From Ancylobacter aquaticus (GTDB lineage Bacteria; Pseudomonadota; Alphaproteobacteria; Rhizobiales; Xanthobacteraceae), in NCBI RefSeq assembly GCF_004339465.1, contig NZ_SMFY01000003.1, positions 124,001 through 188,000 of the forward strand: a stretch of 64,000 bases of DNA. The letters are read 5' to 3'. Under the pieces are notes generated by a model that was not told the DNA's origin, made no database searches, and worked only from the letters and a program-made list of their open reading frames with translations. Of the stretch, positions 9,062 through 19,268 are shown piece by piece. Position 1 is the stretch's first letter. Every line of letters begins with the position of its first letter. The position numbers and the translations under genes are program-made.

Positions 9062-12000
9062 CTACCTGCACGCCGGGCAAGGCACGTCGAGAAAAGCGGC
9101 GATAGCCGCCGCCGTGCGCGTCGCCCCCTCGCCCGAGAGCATCGACACATGGTCGCCCGTGACCCTTTCAACGCCGAGGAGGCGATCATTGAGGCGCGAC
9201 CAGCCCATATCCGGCATGGTGAGGATTGCGCGGTCGGCCTCGCTGAGGTCGCCCTGGTGGAGGCTGGCGGCGCGCACCAGACATAGCGGCAGGTCACGCG
9301 GCGCGCTCGATGCGGGGGCATAGGCGAGGAACGCCTCATAGAGGGCGCGGCTGGCGCCATAGGCGCGGCGCAGCCAGGCGATGTCGGCCTCGGGCGCGAT
9401 CAGCCCAGCCTCGCGCATCCGCGTCCGGGCAAGGGCAAAGCGAGCCTCCTCGTCGAGCGGCAACAGGTCGTCCACGCCGAGATCGAGCGGGGCGCCGTGG
9501 TGGCGGGCGCGCACATCGGCCATCCGCAGCAGCCATTGCGCCTGCGCGCGCTCCGGGTCCGGCGGCAGTACCGAATGGCTGCCCAGCGGGGCGGGGGTGT
9601 CGATGATGACGAGCCGCTCGGGCGGGGTGCCGCGCGCGCAGAGCTGGCACGCCATTTCATAGGCGACGACGCCGCCGAAGGAATAGCCGCCGAGGTGGCG
9701 CGGGGCCGGCAGGCCCCGGCGGGCCAGCGCGGCGAGATTCGCCGATGCCAGCGCCGCCACGCTGCCGGGCGCTTCCTGCCCCGGCTCCAGCCCCGGTGCC
9801 TGCAAGGCCCAGAAGGGCGTCCCGACGGGAAAGGCGCGGGCGAGTTCGAGAAAGGCGCTGACATCCCCGGCAATGGGATGGACGCAGATAAAGGGCTCGC
9901 CATCCCCGCCGGTGAGCGGCACCACCGCGTTCCATACCGGCTCCGAGCGGTTGGACCGTGCGAGAGCCCGGGCCAGCGCGGCAGCGCTGCGGTGCTCGAT
10001 CAGCGCCGTGACCGGCACGGGCCGGCGCAGGCGCTCGGACAGGCGGGCGGCCACGGTTGCAAGGCCAAGCGAGGTTAGCCCGGCGTCCAGCACGTCTTCC
10101 GTGAGGCCGAGCCGGCGGCCGAGGATGGCCGAGAGCACGTCGAGCGTTGCCGCCTCCGTGGCATTGGCGTGAACGGGCGCGGGCGCTTGCCTCTCAATCC
10201 CCGCACTCTCGGCCTCCGCACTCCTCGCCTCTGCGCCCACCGCGCGGGCAACCGGGGCGGCGTCGGGGAGCGGCACGGCGTCAACGGTGCCTTCGATGGC
10301 GCCGGGCAGGGCGGCGAGGACGGCGGCGAATTCGGCGATCATCGCCTCGGTCATTGCGGTCGCGGTGCCGTCGAGGTCCGGCAGCACGAGCGATAGGCCG
10401 ATGCGCTCGCCGGGCACGACGACGCCGGTGAGGCTGTAGGCGGATTTCAGCGCGTTGTGCACGCTTTCCACCCGCAGCCCGCCGGCGCCGGCCCAGGCGT
10501 CCGAGCCTGCCGGCATGTTTTCCACCACCAGCAGCGTGTCGAACAGGGCGGAGGCGCGGTCGCCGACCCCCGCAGCCTCCGCCACCTCCATCAGCGACAG
10601 CTGCGCCTGAGACTGCAGGGCGGCGATCTGGCGCTGCATCTCCTGCGCGAGGGCGAGCAGCGGGCTGGCTTGCGTGAAGCGCAGGCGCACCGGAAGGTTG
10701 TTGATGAACAGCCCGACCATCTGCTCGATGCCGGGCACCTGTGGCGGCCTACCAGAAACGGTGGTGCAGAACACGGTGTCGTCGACGCCGCGCCGCGCCG
10801 CCGTCCATAGCCCCCAGGCCAGATGCGCCAGCGCCGCGATGGTGAGGCCGCGCCGGCGCGAGAGGTCGCTCAGCGCCTTGCTCTGCGCGACGGAGAGCTG
10901 GCGACGGGCGGTGACATAGGCCGCCGCGCCGTTTCCCGCCGCATGCAGCGCCGGCTGTGCAGGTGCGCCGGCGAGAAGCGGGACGAACGCGGCGCGCAGG
11001 GCGGCACGCTCAAGCGTCGAGGTCCAGGCGATGAAATCGCGAAAGCGGGCGGGTGGTGGCAGTGCCGGTGGAACGCCGCGCCGGAACGCCTCATAGGCCG
11101 CGCGCGCTTCCCGCTCCAGCTGGGCAAGGCACCAGCCATCCGCCAGCATGTGGTGGAAGCTGGCGATGAGATAGGCCTCGCTCGCGCTCACCCGGATGAG
11201 GATCAGTCGGGCGAGCGGGCCGGCTTCGAGGTCGAAGCCCTCCGCCCGGTCCTGTGCCAGCCGCTGTTCCAGCCGCTCGGCGCTGAAGCCCTGCCAGGTT
11301 TCCAGCTCCACCGGCGCTCGGGCATTTCGGCGAACCAGCTGCAGCGGTCGTTGCAGCCCGCGCCAGCGAAACACAGTGCGCAGCACCGGGTGGCGCTCGA
11401 ACACCAGCGCCCACGCCTTGCGCAGGGCGGCACTGTCGAGCGCGCCGCTGAAGCGCATGCAGCTCTGCTCGAAATTCACTGCCGACCCCTGACGGCTCAG
11501 CGAGTGCAAAAGCATCGCTTCCTGCATCGGCGAGAGCGGGTAGATGTCCTCGACATCGGCAATTGGTCCGGCCAGTTTGTCCAGCGTCGCCGCATCGAGG
11601 CCGGCGAGCGGGAAGTCGCCGGGTGTGAGCAGCGGCGCCGCCTGTTCCTGCGCCCAGTGCGCGATGGCGTGCAGCGTGTGCGTGATCGCGTCCAGCCGCG
11701 CCGTCGCCACCGGGCCGGGCGAGGCCTCGGACCAGTCGAGCGCGAGCCGCCCGCCCGTCACCCGCGCCGTCAGGCTGGCGCGCACGGTGGCGGAGACGTT
11801 CGACGTGTGCGGGTGCAGGCGGATCGTTGGATCCTGCCCCTCGGCCGGCAGCAAAGCGAGGCTGACTGTCGGCGGGGCAAGGCGAAAGGCCGAGCGCACG
11901 GCGCTGAAGGCGAGGCCGAGCGGCTCGGCGCGCTGGCGGGCCATCTTGGTCTCGCGCAGCCGCAGGCCGAGCGGGCGGTCTCCCGCGTGTCTTTCCGCGC

Positions 12001-15000
12001 TGGTGCCCGGTGCGCAGGCCTGCAGCGGCAGCAGCGTATCGAGATTGGCGACCAGACCGGCGGCTCCCGGCGCCCCGGCGGGCAGGGTGCGGCGGCCATC
12101 CAGCAGTTCGATAGCGGGTGCGCCGCCCAGCGCCTCGCCGAGCGCGACCAGAAGCGCGTCCAGTAGCGAGACCCCGAGCCGCCCCGGCAGGTCCTCCAGC
12201 AGCTGGCGCGAGGTGGCGGCGCCCAGCAGCAGCTGCGCCCCGGCAAAAGTCGGGGCCGTGGCGGTGAACGAGTCGGGCGGGGTCAGGGTTTGCGCCGCCT
12301 CGCAAGCCATCGCCGCCTCGCGCACCAGCGGGCTGGCGGCATGGCCGGCGAGCCAGCCCAGCCAGTGCGAAAAGCTCAGCGCCGGCGCGGGCTGGCGGGC
12401 GCTGTCGGGGCCTGCGGCCAGCGCCGCCTCCAGCTCGGTGGCGAGCAGCAGCAAGGCGCGGTCGTCGGCCACCGCCTCATGCAGCGCCAGCACCACGGTG
12501 TGGTTGCTCCCGGCGGGGGCCTCCTGCTTCACCAGCGTGGCCGCGATGGTCACGCCGGCCGCCAGGTCGATGCCGCGCGCCAGCCGGGCGCTGTGGTCGG
12601 CGATCCAGCGGTCGAGGTCGTCGAGGGTCCCGGCGGGAACGTCGACAAAGCGCACGGGCACTGTTGGGAGGAAATCCGAGACGGCCAGCGACCGCCCGCT
12701 GGCATCCTCCACCCGGACGAGGCGCAGCGCATCGTGCCGCTCGGCGAGACGCTGGATGGCGTAGCCGAGATCCACCGCCGAGACCTTTGCGGCCGGAATC
12801 TTCGTTCCCATGGTGACGCTGACGAAGCGGCAGGGATTGCGGGGGTCGCAGGCGGCGGCGATGAGTTCCGCTCCATGGCGGGCGCCGTGGGCCTGCACCT
12901 GCACCGCCCGCCTCCGGCGAAGCGCGATGGCGGCGAGGCCCTCGATGGTCGGCTGTTCGAAAACGTCCTTCAGCTCGATATCGAGCCCGGCTTCAAAAGC
13001 CCGCGCCACCAGCCGGATGGTGAGGATGGAATCGCCGCCGACATGGAAGAAATTGTCCTGTATCCCGACCTGCGAGCGGCCGGCGCTGCCGAGCAGATCG
13101 CCCCAGATCCGCGCCAGAATCCGCTCCTCGGGCGTGCGCGGTTCCAGCGGCGGTTCCGTCGGGGTGTCGGCCAGTTCCACCGGCGGCAGCGCGCGGGCAT
13201 CGACCTTGCCATTGGCATTCAGCGGCAGCTGGTCGAGCACGAGGAAGGCGTGCGGCAGCATCTGCCGGGGCAGGCGGGCCTCCAGATGGGTGCGCAGTTC
13301 CTCCGGGGTGAGCGGCTGGCCCGGCCTTGGCGTTACATAGGCGAGGAGGTCGCGCTCGCCGCTCGCTCGGCGGGGGGCGAGCACCGCCGCGCCGCCGACC
13401 GCCGGATGCTGCGCCAGTACCGCCTCGATCTCGCCCAGCTCGATGCGGAAGCCGCGAACCTTCACCTGCCGGTCGGCGCGGCCGAGGAAGACGATATTGC
13501 CATCCGCCCTCCAACGCCCGAGATCGCCGGTGCGGTACATGCACGCCCCTTGCGCCCCGGCGAAGGGGTCGGGGCGGAAGCGCTCGGCGGTCAGCGCTGC
13601 GTCGCCGGCATAGCCGAGCGCGATGCCGTCACCGCCCAGCCAGATCTCACCCACCAGACCCGGCGGCAGCGGCCGGCCGGCGGGGTCCAGCACATAGGCG
13701 GTGCTGTTGGAGATGGGCGCGCCGATGGGGATGCTCAGCTCGTCCTCGCGCAGGCCGGCCATGTCGAACAGTGTGCTGAAGGTGGTGTTCTCGGTGGGGC
13801 CATAGCCGTTGAGCAGCGCCAGCCCCTGGTCGCGGCCCGCCGCCAGCACCGCCCGCGCCGCCACCGGGTTGACCACGTCTCCGCCGGTAATGACCACGCG
13901 CGTGCCGGCAAAGGCAGCGGGGTCCAGCGCGGCGATCTGCTGGAACAGGCCGGCCGTGACCCAGAGCAGCGACACCCGCGCCTCAGCCAGAAACAGGCGG
14001 AGCGCGCGCGGGTCCATCACCACGGTGCGGTCCACCGGCAGCAGCGTGCCGCCATTGAGCAGCGGCAGCCAGATTTCCAGCGTCGAGGCATCGAAGGCGG
14101 GGTTGGAATAGACGGCGGCCCGCAGCCCCGGCGCCGCCAGCCCGCGCGCCCGTGCCAGCCGCACGATGGCACGGTGCGGCACGCACACGCCCTTGGGCGT
14201 GCCGGTGGAGCCGGAGGTGAACATCACATAGGCCGGGCTCTGCGCGCTTACCTCGCAGCCCGGGTGCGGCGCGGCCGTTTCCGCCTCGGCCACGAGTTGC
14301 GCCCAGTCGAGCGTGGCGCAGCCGGACGTGGCGAGCGCGGGATCCAGCACCACGGCATGCCGCGCGCCGGCGCTGCGCGCACGCTGGTCACGCTGCTCGG
14401 CGGGAAAGCTCGGGTCGACCGGCGCATGGGCGGCGCCGAGCGTCAGCACCGCCAGTTGCGCCTCGATGAGGGCGGCCGACACCGGCAGTGCGAGAATGGC
14501 AACGTCGCCGGCAGCCAGGCCGCGCGCGGCAAGGACGGTCGCCAGCCGGCGCACCCGCGCGGCGAGCGTGCCATAGCCCAGCGTGATGCCGTTCTCCTCG
14601 ATGGCCGGCGCGTGGGGATGACGCTCGGCGGCGCGGAAGAACAGGTCGATGGCGCTTGCCTCGCGCTCATAGGCGAGGGCGGTGGGGTTGAAGCGCGCCA
14701 CCAGCGCCGCGCCATCCGCCGGCGTCAGCAGCGGAACCTCCAGTACCGCCTGGTCGGGCTCGTCCGCCAGCGCCTGCGCGAGGCGACCAAAGGCGGAGAG
14801 CACGGCCTCAATGGTTTCGGCCTCGAACAGGCTGGAATCGTAGCGGCACCACAGGCGCAGGCCGTCCTCACGGGTGGCGTAGACCACCGAGAGATCCGCC
14901 TTCGCTTCCTGTTCCAGCTGCTCGGGCAGACGCTCGAAGACGGTGCCGTCGCCGGCGACGAGCGGGGCGGAAGGCGTCTCCGCCGCGCCGAACAGCACCT

Positions 15001-16066
15001 GCAGGAAGGGCGCCGCCTCGCCGCGCCGCTCGACGCTGCTCGCCTCGACGATGCGCTCGAAGGGCAGGTCGCGATGCGCCATGGCGGCGCGCAACGCATC
15101 GCGCACCTGCGCAACGAGCGCGGGAAAGCGTGTATCGGCCGCCAGAAGCGCGCGGATCGGCAGCGTGTCCACCAGCAGCCCGATCATCCCGGTGAATTCG
15201 GGCCGGTCGCGGCGCGAGGCGGGAAGGGTGACGACGATATCCTCCAGCCCGCTCCAGCGCCGCAGCACCGCGAACATGAGAGCGAGGTAAAGGCTGAACT
15301 CGCTCGTGCCCTCGCTGCGGGCCAGTGCCGCGAGGCGGGCGCCGACATCGCCCGGCACATGCAACTCGGCCTGGGCCGAGCGGGCTTCCGGCAGGTTGCC
15401 CGGCCGCCGGTCATAGGGCAGATCGAGCCGCGCCGGGGCGCCGTGCAGCGCCGCGCGCCACGCCGTCAGGGCGGCTTCCGGTTCCGGCCCGCCGGCCCCG
15501 AAGCTCTCCTGCTCCCAATCGGCGAAATCGGGGAATTGCAGCGTCAGGTCCGGGCGTGGCCCGGTGCCGGCGCCCAGCGCGTCGTCATAGCCCGCCTTCA
15601 GCTCGGCGAGGAATAGGTCGAGCGAGGCGCCGTCGCAGACGATGTGATGGAACACCGCCACCAGCGCCGCCCCGTCCTCGCCGGCCCGCAGCAGCAGGAA
15701 GCGGGCGAGGGGCCCCGTCGAGAGGTCGAAAGGCGCGTCCACCAGCGCTTGCGCCCGCGCGGCCACCATCGCCGCGAAGGCCGGGCCGGCGAAGGGCAGC
15801 CCGGTTTCGATGACGGACAGGGGAGCGTCGATCTCATCGGCTACCGCCTGCACCGGCACCCCGTCCACCAGCGGGAAGCTGGCGCGCAGGCCGTCATGGC
15901 GGCGGATCAGCGCGGCGAGCGCGGCGCGCAGGGCGGGCTCGTCGACGTTACCCGATAGCCGCGCCAGAAGCGGCATAGCGAACAGGGTGCGCCCCGGCCG
16001 CAACAGCTCCGCCATACGGATTTGTCGTTGGCCGAAGGAGAGGCCGGCAATGTAGCCGCTCGCCAT
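9062..16066 (-). CDS. Non-ribosomal peptide synthetase, C-A-PCP-E*-C-PCP-TE (terminal enzyme)
   Basis: Final assembly-line protein, 2334 residues. Domains by motif: condensation 1-435 (HHIVCDG near 139); adenylation 465-965 (FTSGSTGTPKG near 612, NGYGPTE near 751, NGKVD near 950); carrier near 980-1050 (GGDS near 1010); epimerase-like 1070-1480 whose HHxxxDG motif has become HEAVADD, so probably inactive; second condensation 1495-1930 (HHMLADG near 1636); second carrier 1965-2040 (GLTSLG); thioesterase 2065-2334 (GYSFGG near 2127, GDHVSM near 2303). The adenylation code read by hand is D-A-L-W-I-G-G-T-F-K, close to the known valine code D-A-F-W-I-G-G-T-F-K. The last C-PCP-TE block has no A domain. 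ATG at 16066 is chosen over 16114 because a GGGAGG site lies six bases upstream and the C domain begins at once. It is 28 bases downstream of the other NRPS. Confidence 0.93.
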   Translation of the reverse strand: MASGYIAGLSFGQRQIRMAELLRPGRTLFAMPLLARLSGNVDEPALRAALAALIRRHDGLRASFPLVDGVPVQAVADEIDAPLSVIETGLPFAGPAFAAMVAARAQALVDAPFDLSTGPLARFLLLRAGEDGAALVAVFHHIVCDGASLDLFLAELKAGYDDALGAGTGPRPDLTLQFPDFADWEQESFGAGGPEPEAALTAWRAALHGAPARLDLPYDRRPGNLPEARSAQAELHVPGDVGARLAALARSEGTSEFSLYLALMFAVLRRWSGLEDIVVTLPASRRDRPEFTGMIGLLVDTLPIRALLAADTRFPALVAQVRDALRAAMAHRDLPFERIVEASSVERRGEAAPFLQVLFGAAETPSAPLVAGDGTVFERLPEQLEQEAKADLSVVYATREDGLRLWCRYDSSLFEAETIEAVLSAFGRLAQALADEPDQAVLEVPLLTPADGAALVARFNPTALAYEREASAIDLFFRAAERHPHAPAIEENGITLGYGTLAARVRRLATVLAARGLAAGDVAILALPVSAALIEAQLAVLTLGAAHAPVDPSFPAEQRDQRARSAGARHAVVLDPALATSGCATLDWAQLVAEAETAAPHPGCEVSAQSPAYVMFTSGSTGTPKGVCVPHRAIVRLARARGLAAPGLRAAVYSNPAFDASTLEIWLPLLNGGTLLPVDRTVVMDPRALRLFLAEARVSLLWVTAGLFQQIAALDPAAFAGTRVVITGGDVVNPVAARAVLAAGRDQGLALLNGYGPTENTTFSTLFDMAGLREDELSIPIGAPISNSTAYVLDPAGRPLPPGLVGEIWLGGDGIALGYAGDAALTAERFRPDPFAGAQGACMYRTGDLGRWRADGNIVFLGRADRQVKVRGFRIELGEIEAVLAQHPAVGGAAVLAPRRASGERDLLAYVTPRPGQPLTPEELRTHLEARLPRQMLPHAFLVLDQLPLNANGKVDARALPPVELADTPTEPPLEPRTPEERILARIWGDLLGSAGRSQVGIQDNFFHVGGDSILTIRLVARAFEAGLDIELKDVFEQPTIEGLAAIALRRRRAVQVQAHGARHGAELIAAACDPRNPCRFVSVTMGTKIPAAKVSAVDLGYAIQRLAERHDALRLVRVEDASGRSLAVSDFLPTVPVRFVDVPAGTLDDLDRWIADHSARLARGIDLAAGVTIAATLVKQEAPAGSNHTVVLALHEAVADDRALLLLATELEAALAAGPDSARQPAPALSFSHWLGWLAGHAASPLVREAAMACEAAQTLTPPDSFTATAPTFAGAQLLLGAATSRQLLEDLPGRLGVSLLDALLVALGEALGGAPAIELLDGRRTLPAGAPGAAGLVANLDTLLPLQACAPGTSAERHAGDRPLGLRLRETKMARQRAEPLGLAFSAVRSAFRLAPPTVSLALLPAEGQDPTIRLHPHTSNVSATVRASLTARVTGGRLALDWSEASPGPVATARLDAITHTLHAIAHWAQEQAAPLLTPGDFPLAGLDAATLDKLAGPIADVEDIYPLSPMQEAMLLHSLSRQGSAVNFEQSCMRFSGALDSAALRKAWALVFERHPVLRTVFRWRGLQRPLQLVRRNARAPVELETWQGFSAERLEQRLAQDRAEGFDLEAGPLARLILIRVSASEAYLIASFHHMLADGWCLAQLEREARAAYEAFRRGVPPALPPPARFRDFIAWTSTLERAALRAAFVPLLAGAPAQPALHAAGNGAAAYVTARRQLSVAQSKALSDLSRRRGLTIAALAHLAWGLWTAARRGVDDTVFCTTVSGRPPQVPGIEQMVGLFINNLPVRLRFTQASPLLALAQEMQRQIAALQSQAQLSLMEVAEAAGVGDRASALFDTLLVVENMPAGSDAWAGAGGLRVESVHNALKSAYSLTGVVVPGERIGLSLVLPDLDGTATAMTEAMIAEFAAVLAALPGAIEGTVDAVPLPDAAPVARAVGAEARSAEAESAGIERQAPAPVHANATEAATLDVLSAILGRRLGLTEDVLDAGLTSLGLATVAARLSERLRRPVPVTALIEHRSAAALARALARSNRSEPVWNAVVPLTGGDGEPFICVHPIAGDVSAFLELARAFPVGTPFWALQAPGLEPGQEAPGSVAALASANLAALARRGLPAPRHLGGYSFGGVVAYEMACQLCARGTPPERLVIIDTPAPLGSHSVLPPDPERAQAQWLLRMADVRARHHGAPLDLGVDDLLPLDEEARFALARTRMREAGLIAPEADIAWLRRAYGASRALYEAFLAYAPASSAPRDLPLCLVRAASLHQGDLSEADRAILTMPDMGWSRLNDRLLGVERVTGDHVSMLSGEGATRTAAAIAAFLDVPCPACR

Positions 16067-16094
16067 CAGCGGCCTCCCGGCAGAGCGGTGAGGG

Positions 16095-19000
16095 TCACGA
16101 GGGCAACTCAACACGGGCGCGCTGGCGCCCTGCGAGGATGGGACCGGGCTCGGGGCGGGTATCAGCCCCCACCATTCGCTCCGCTAGCCGCTCCGCCAGG
16201 CCTGCGAGCTGCGGCGCCTCGAACAGGTCGGCCAGCGTCGCCGTGGGAGCGAGTTCCCGGCGCACCCGGGCGATCATCTGCATGGCGAGAAGCGAGGAGC
16301 CGCCCAGCGCGAAGAAATGATCGTGCCGCCCGACACGGGCGCCGCCCAGCGCCTCGCTCCACAGCGCGGCGAGCGCGGTCTCAAGCGTACCCTGCGGCGG
16401 GGCCTCGGCACTGTCGACAACCGGAGCCGGCGGCAAAGCGGCGCGGTCGACCTTGCCATTGGCGGTGCGCGGCAGGCGGGCATGGCGAAAAAACGCGTGC
16501 GGAATCATGTAGGCGGGCAGCCGGGCGGCGAGAAGCCGGCGCAGCGTTGCGTCGTCGGGCAGGTCCGCCCCACCCAGATGGGCGACGAGTCGGGCCGGCC
16601 GCCCCTCGCTCTCCTCGACCACCACGGCCACGTCGAGTATGCCGGGCAGCGTCTGCAGCGCCGCCTCGACGTCTGCCGGCTCGACCCGATAGCCGGCTAT
16701 CTTCACCTGCCGGTCGCGGCGGCCATGGAAGAACAGCCGCCCGTCAAAGCCGAGCGAGACCCGGTCGCCGGTGCGATAGGCCGGGGCAGGGTCGGCACCG
16801 GGAAGAACCGTGCGCAGGACGACCCCCGGCTCCGCGCCGATATAGGCGCGGGCCACTGCCGGCCCGGACACCACGAGTTCGCCGATGGTGCCGAACGGGC
16901 AGGGCCGGCCTTCGCCATCCATCACGTGCAGGCGCGTGCCGGGAAGCGGATGGCCGATGGCGACGCTGGCCCCCGTCGTTTCCGGCCGGCAACGCTCGAC
17001 GCAGACCCAGACCGTGGCCTCTGTCGGGCCGTATTCATTGCACAGCACGGCGTTGGGAGCACGGGCGGCATGGGCCGACACCAAGGCCGGCGGGCAGGGC
17101 TCGGCCGCGACCTTTGCAAGGCGCAGGCCCGGCAGGCCCTGTGGGCCGGAAGTCTCCAGCAGCAGCGCCCAGAGCGAGGGCGTCAGGCAGACATGGGTGA
17201 CGGCGGCCTCGCGGATGAGCGCGACCAGCCGGTCGGCATCGCGTGCCTGCGCCGCATCGGGCATGACCAGCGTGCCGCCCTCGCACAGGGTACAGAACAG
17301 CCCGGTCACGGAGCCGTCGAAGAACAGCGGGAAGGTGAGCAGGAAGCGGCCGATCGGCAGGTCGGCATTCTCCGCTGCGCTGGCGGCCACATGGGTGCGC
17401 AGATTGTCGTGGCCGACGCTCACACCCTTCGGCCGCCCGGTGGAGCCGGAGGTGAAGATGACATAGGCCTCGTCCGCCGCCGCCGGCCGAACCACCGCGT
17501 CGAGGTCGGCCGGTTCCGGCGCGATGTCATCCACCGTGAGGATTGGGAGGCCGGGAACAGTTTCGGCAAGGGCACGGCGGGTGACGAGCGCGGCGACGCC
17601 AGCGGCCTCGATGATCATCGCCCGCCGCTCGGCCGGCGTCTCGGGGTCGAGCGGCACATAGGACGCGCCGGCGCAAACTATTCCGAGTATGGCGGCGACC
17701 GCCTCCGGGCCGTGTTCGAGCTTCACCGCCACCCGGGCTCCGGACTTCACCCCGGCCGCCGCCAGCCGGCCGGCCAGCGCGGCCGCTCTATTGCCGAGGT
17801 CGCCATAGGTCCAGACGCGGTCCGTCGCCACAATTGCCGGCGCCTCCGGCCGGGCGCGCATCTGCGCCAGGATGAGGTCCAGCGCCGTGCCGGACGCGGC
17901 GGGCAGGGGGCGGCCGGTGAGGGCGGCCGAAATCTGCCGATCAAGGGCTTCCGGCATCACGTTCAGCGCGTTGGCGGGCGCATCGAGATGGTCGGGAAGG
18001 CGCTCCAGCGCGGTGGCGAGCATGTCGAGCAGCTGGCGCGCCTGCGGCAGCGCGACATGCTGCTGGTCGACCATCAGGCGTAGCTCGAACGCCTCGCCGA
18101 TCTCCACCATCAGGTTGAGCGGCATGTCCGGCAGGGTCACGTCGCCGCTGGCGCGGATTTCCAGCCCGGCGGCGCGAAAGGCGGCGGCCAATGCGAGCGG
18201 ATAGGTCTGCACCGCGATCAGACTGCGCAGCGGCAGCGCGTCGCTCGGCAGGCCGAGCAGGTCGCGCAGTGCGTCGAGTGCCAGAGGCCCGGCCTCCCGA
18301 CCCGCCACGCGGGCGCGCTGAAGCTCGGCCAGCCAGTGGCGCAGGGGCAAAGCGTCGCGGCGCACGCGGCTTGGGAGCACGCCGATCTGCGGCCCCACCA
18401 TCGCGCTTGAGCGATCACCCAGAAGCTCGGGCGGGCGCACTGTCTCGACGCAGCCCATCACGAGATCGTCGACGCCGTCCGTGCGGGCCAGCACCAGCGC
18501 CCAGGCGCCCTCTACCAGGGTGCTCAGCGTCAGCCGCTCGGTTCGCGAAAGCGCGCCGAGCCGGTCGGCGAGGGCGGGGGAAAGAACACGGAACGCCTCG
18601 CCGATGCGTGGGGCGGAAACGGTGGAACTGCGGGCGACCGATTCCGGGCTGTGGCCGGCCAGCACGGCGCCCCAATGGACCCGGGCGGCGCTGTCGTCGC
18701 GGCCCTGCCACCACTCCACATAGCGCCGGAAGGGGAGGGCGGGCGGCACGGTGCCGCCGCGATACAGGGTCAGTACCTCCCCCAGAATCTCGCCGAGCGA
18801 CCAGCCATCGACCGCGAGGTGATGGCGGGTCCACACCAGCAGGTGACGTGGCGCCGGGCCCTCGGGTGCACGTTCCGGTGAAACGGTGATGAGGCGCACC
18901 CGCATCAGCGGCGGGCGGCGCAGATCGAACGGGTGGGCCCGGTCCTCTTCCAGCAGCGTATCGAGCGCGGCGCGCCAGTCGTCGCGGGCGCTCCAGTCGA

Positions 19001-19268
19001 GCCGCTCGACCTCGAAGACAGGTGCCGACACCACCACCTGGGCCGGCGCACCCTTGAGTTCCCAGTGAAAGCCGGAGCGCAGCGCGGCGTGGCGCTGGAC
19101 GATGGCGGCCCAGGCGGCGGCAAAGCCATCGGCATCAAGGGGGCCGGCCAGCAGGGCCCACCACTGGCCCATGAAAAGCGGTTGGTCAGGATAACTTACG
19201 CATCGCACCAGAATTGCGCGCTGTAGATCGGTCAGACCGTAGATATCTTCGATCGGACCTCGGGTCAC
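16095..19268 (-). CDS. Non-ribosomal peptide synthetase, C-A-PCP (middle module)
   Basis: Single elongation module of 1057 residues that should add one amino acid to the growing lipopeptide and pass it to the terminal NRPS just downstream. Domains: condensation 1-440 (HHLAVDG near 148), adenylation 465-960 (FTSGSTGRPKG near 600, NEYGPTE near 742, NGKVD near 935) and carrier near 960-1030 (LGGSSL near 988). The adenylation pocket residues aligned by eye to GrsA read D-G-T-C-K-A-E-V-W-K; I do not recognise a substrate for this code, and the hand alignment around the fifth and sixth positions (KVAAEP) is uncertain. GTG at 19268 is the start, with AAAGGTAG a few bases upstream. There is no epimerase. 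It is likely co-transcribed with the small gene upstream and the NRPS downstream. Confidence 0.93.
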   Translation of the reverse strand: MTRGPIEDIYGLTDLQRAILVRCVSYPDQPLFMGQWWALLAGPLDADGFAAAWAAIVQRHAALRSGFHWELKGAPAQVVVSAPVFEVERLDWSARDDWRAALDTLLEEDRAHPFDLRRPPLMRVRLITVSPERAPEGPAPRHLLVWTRHHLAVDGWSLGEILGEVLTLYRGGTVPPALPFRRYVEWWQGRDDSAARVHWGAVLAGHSPESVARSSTVSAPRIGEAFRVLSPALADRLGALSRTERLTLSTLVEGAWALVLARTDGVDDLVMGCVETVRPPELLGDRSSAMVGPQIGVLPSRVRRDALPLRHWLAELQRARVAGREAGPLALDALRDLLGLPSDALPLRSLIAVQTYPLALAAAFRAAGLEIRASGDVTLPDMPLNLMVEIGEAFELRLMVDQQHVALPQARQLLDMLATALERLPDHLDAPANALNVMPEALDRQISAALTGRPLPAASGTALDLILAQMRARPEAPAIVATDRVWTYGDLGNRAAALAGRLAAAGVKSGARVAVKLEHGPEAVAAILGIVCAGASYVPLDPETPAERRAMIIEAAGVAALVTRRALAETVPGLPILTVDDIAPEPADLDAVVRPAAADEAYVIFTSGSTGRPKGVSVGHDNLRTHVAASAAENADLPIGRFLLTFPLFFDGSVTGLFCTLCEGGTLVMPDAAQARDADRLVALIREAAVTHVCLTPSLWALLLETSGPQGLPGLRLAKVAAEPCPPALVSAHAARAPNAVLCNEYGPTEATVWVCVERCRPETTGASVAIGHPLPGTRLHVMDGEGRPCPFGTIGELVVSGPAVARAYIGAEPGVVLRTVLPGADPAPAYRTGDRVSLGFDGRLFFHGRRDRQVKIAGYRVEPADVEAALQTLPGILDVAVVVEESEGRPARLVAHLGGADLPDDATLRRLLAARLPAYMIPHAFFRHARLPRTANGKVDRAALPPAPVVDSAEAPPQGTLETALAALWSEALGGARVGRHDHFFALGGSSLLAMQMIARVRRELAPTATLADLFEAPQLAGLAERLAERMVGADTRPEPGPILAGRQRARVELPS

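Noticed and set aside
12290-15616. Long plus-strand open frame (about 1100 codons) opposite the terminal NRPS
   Set aside because: Antisense to adenylation and condensation domains; composition is Arg/Gln/Gly-rich with no recognisable fold.
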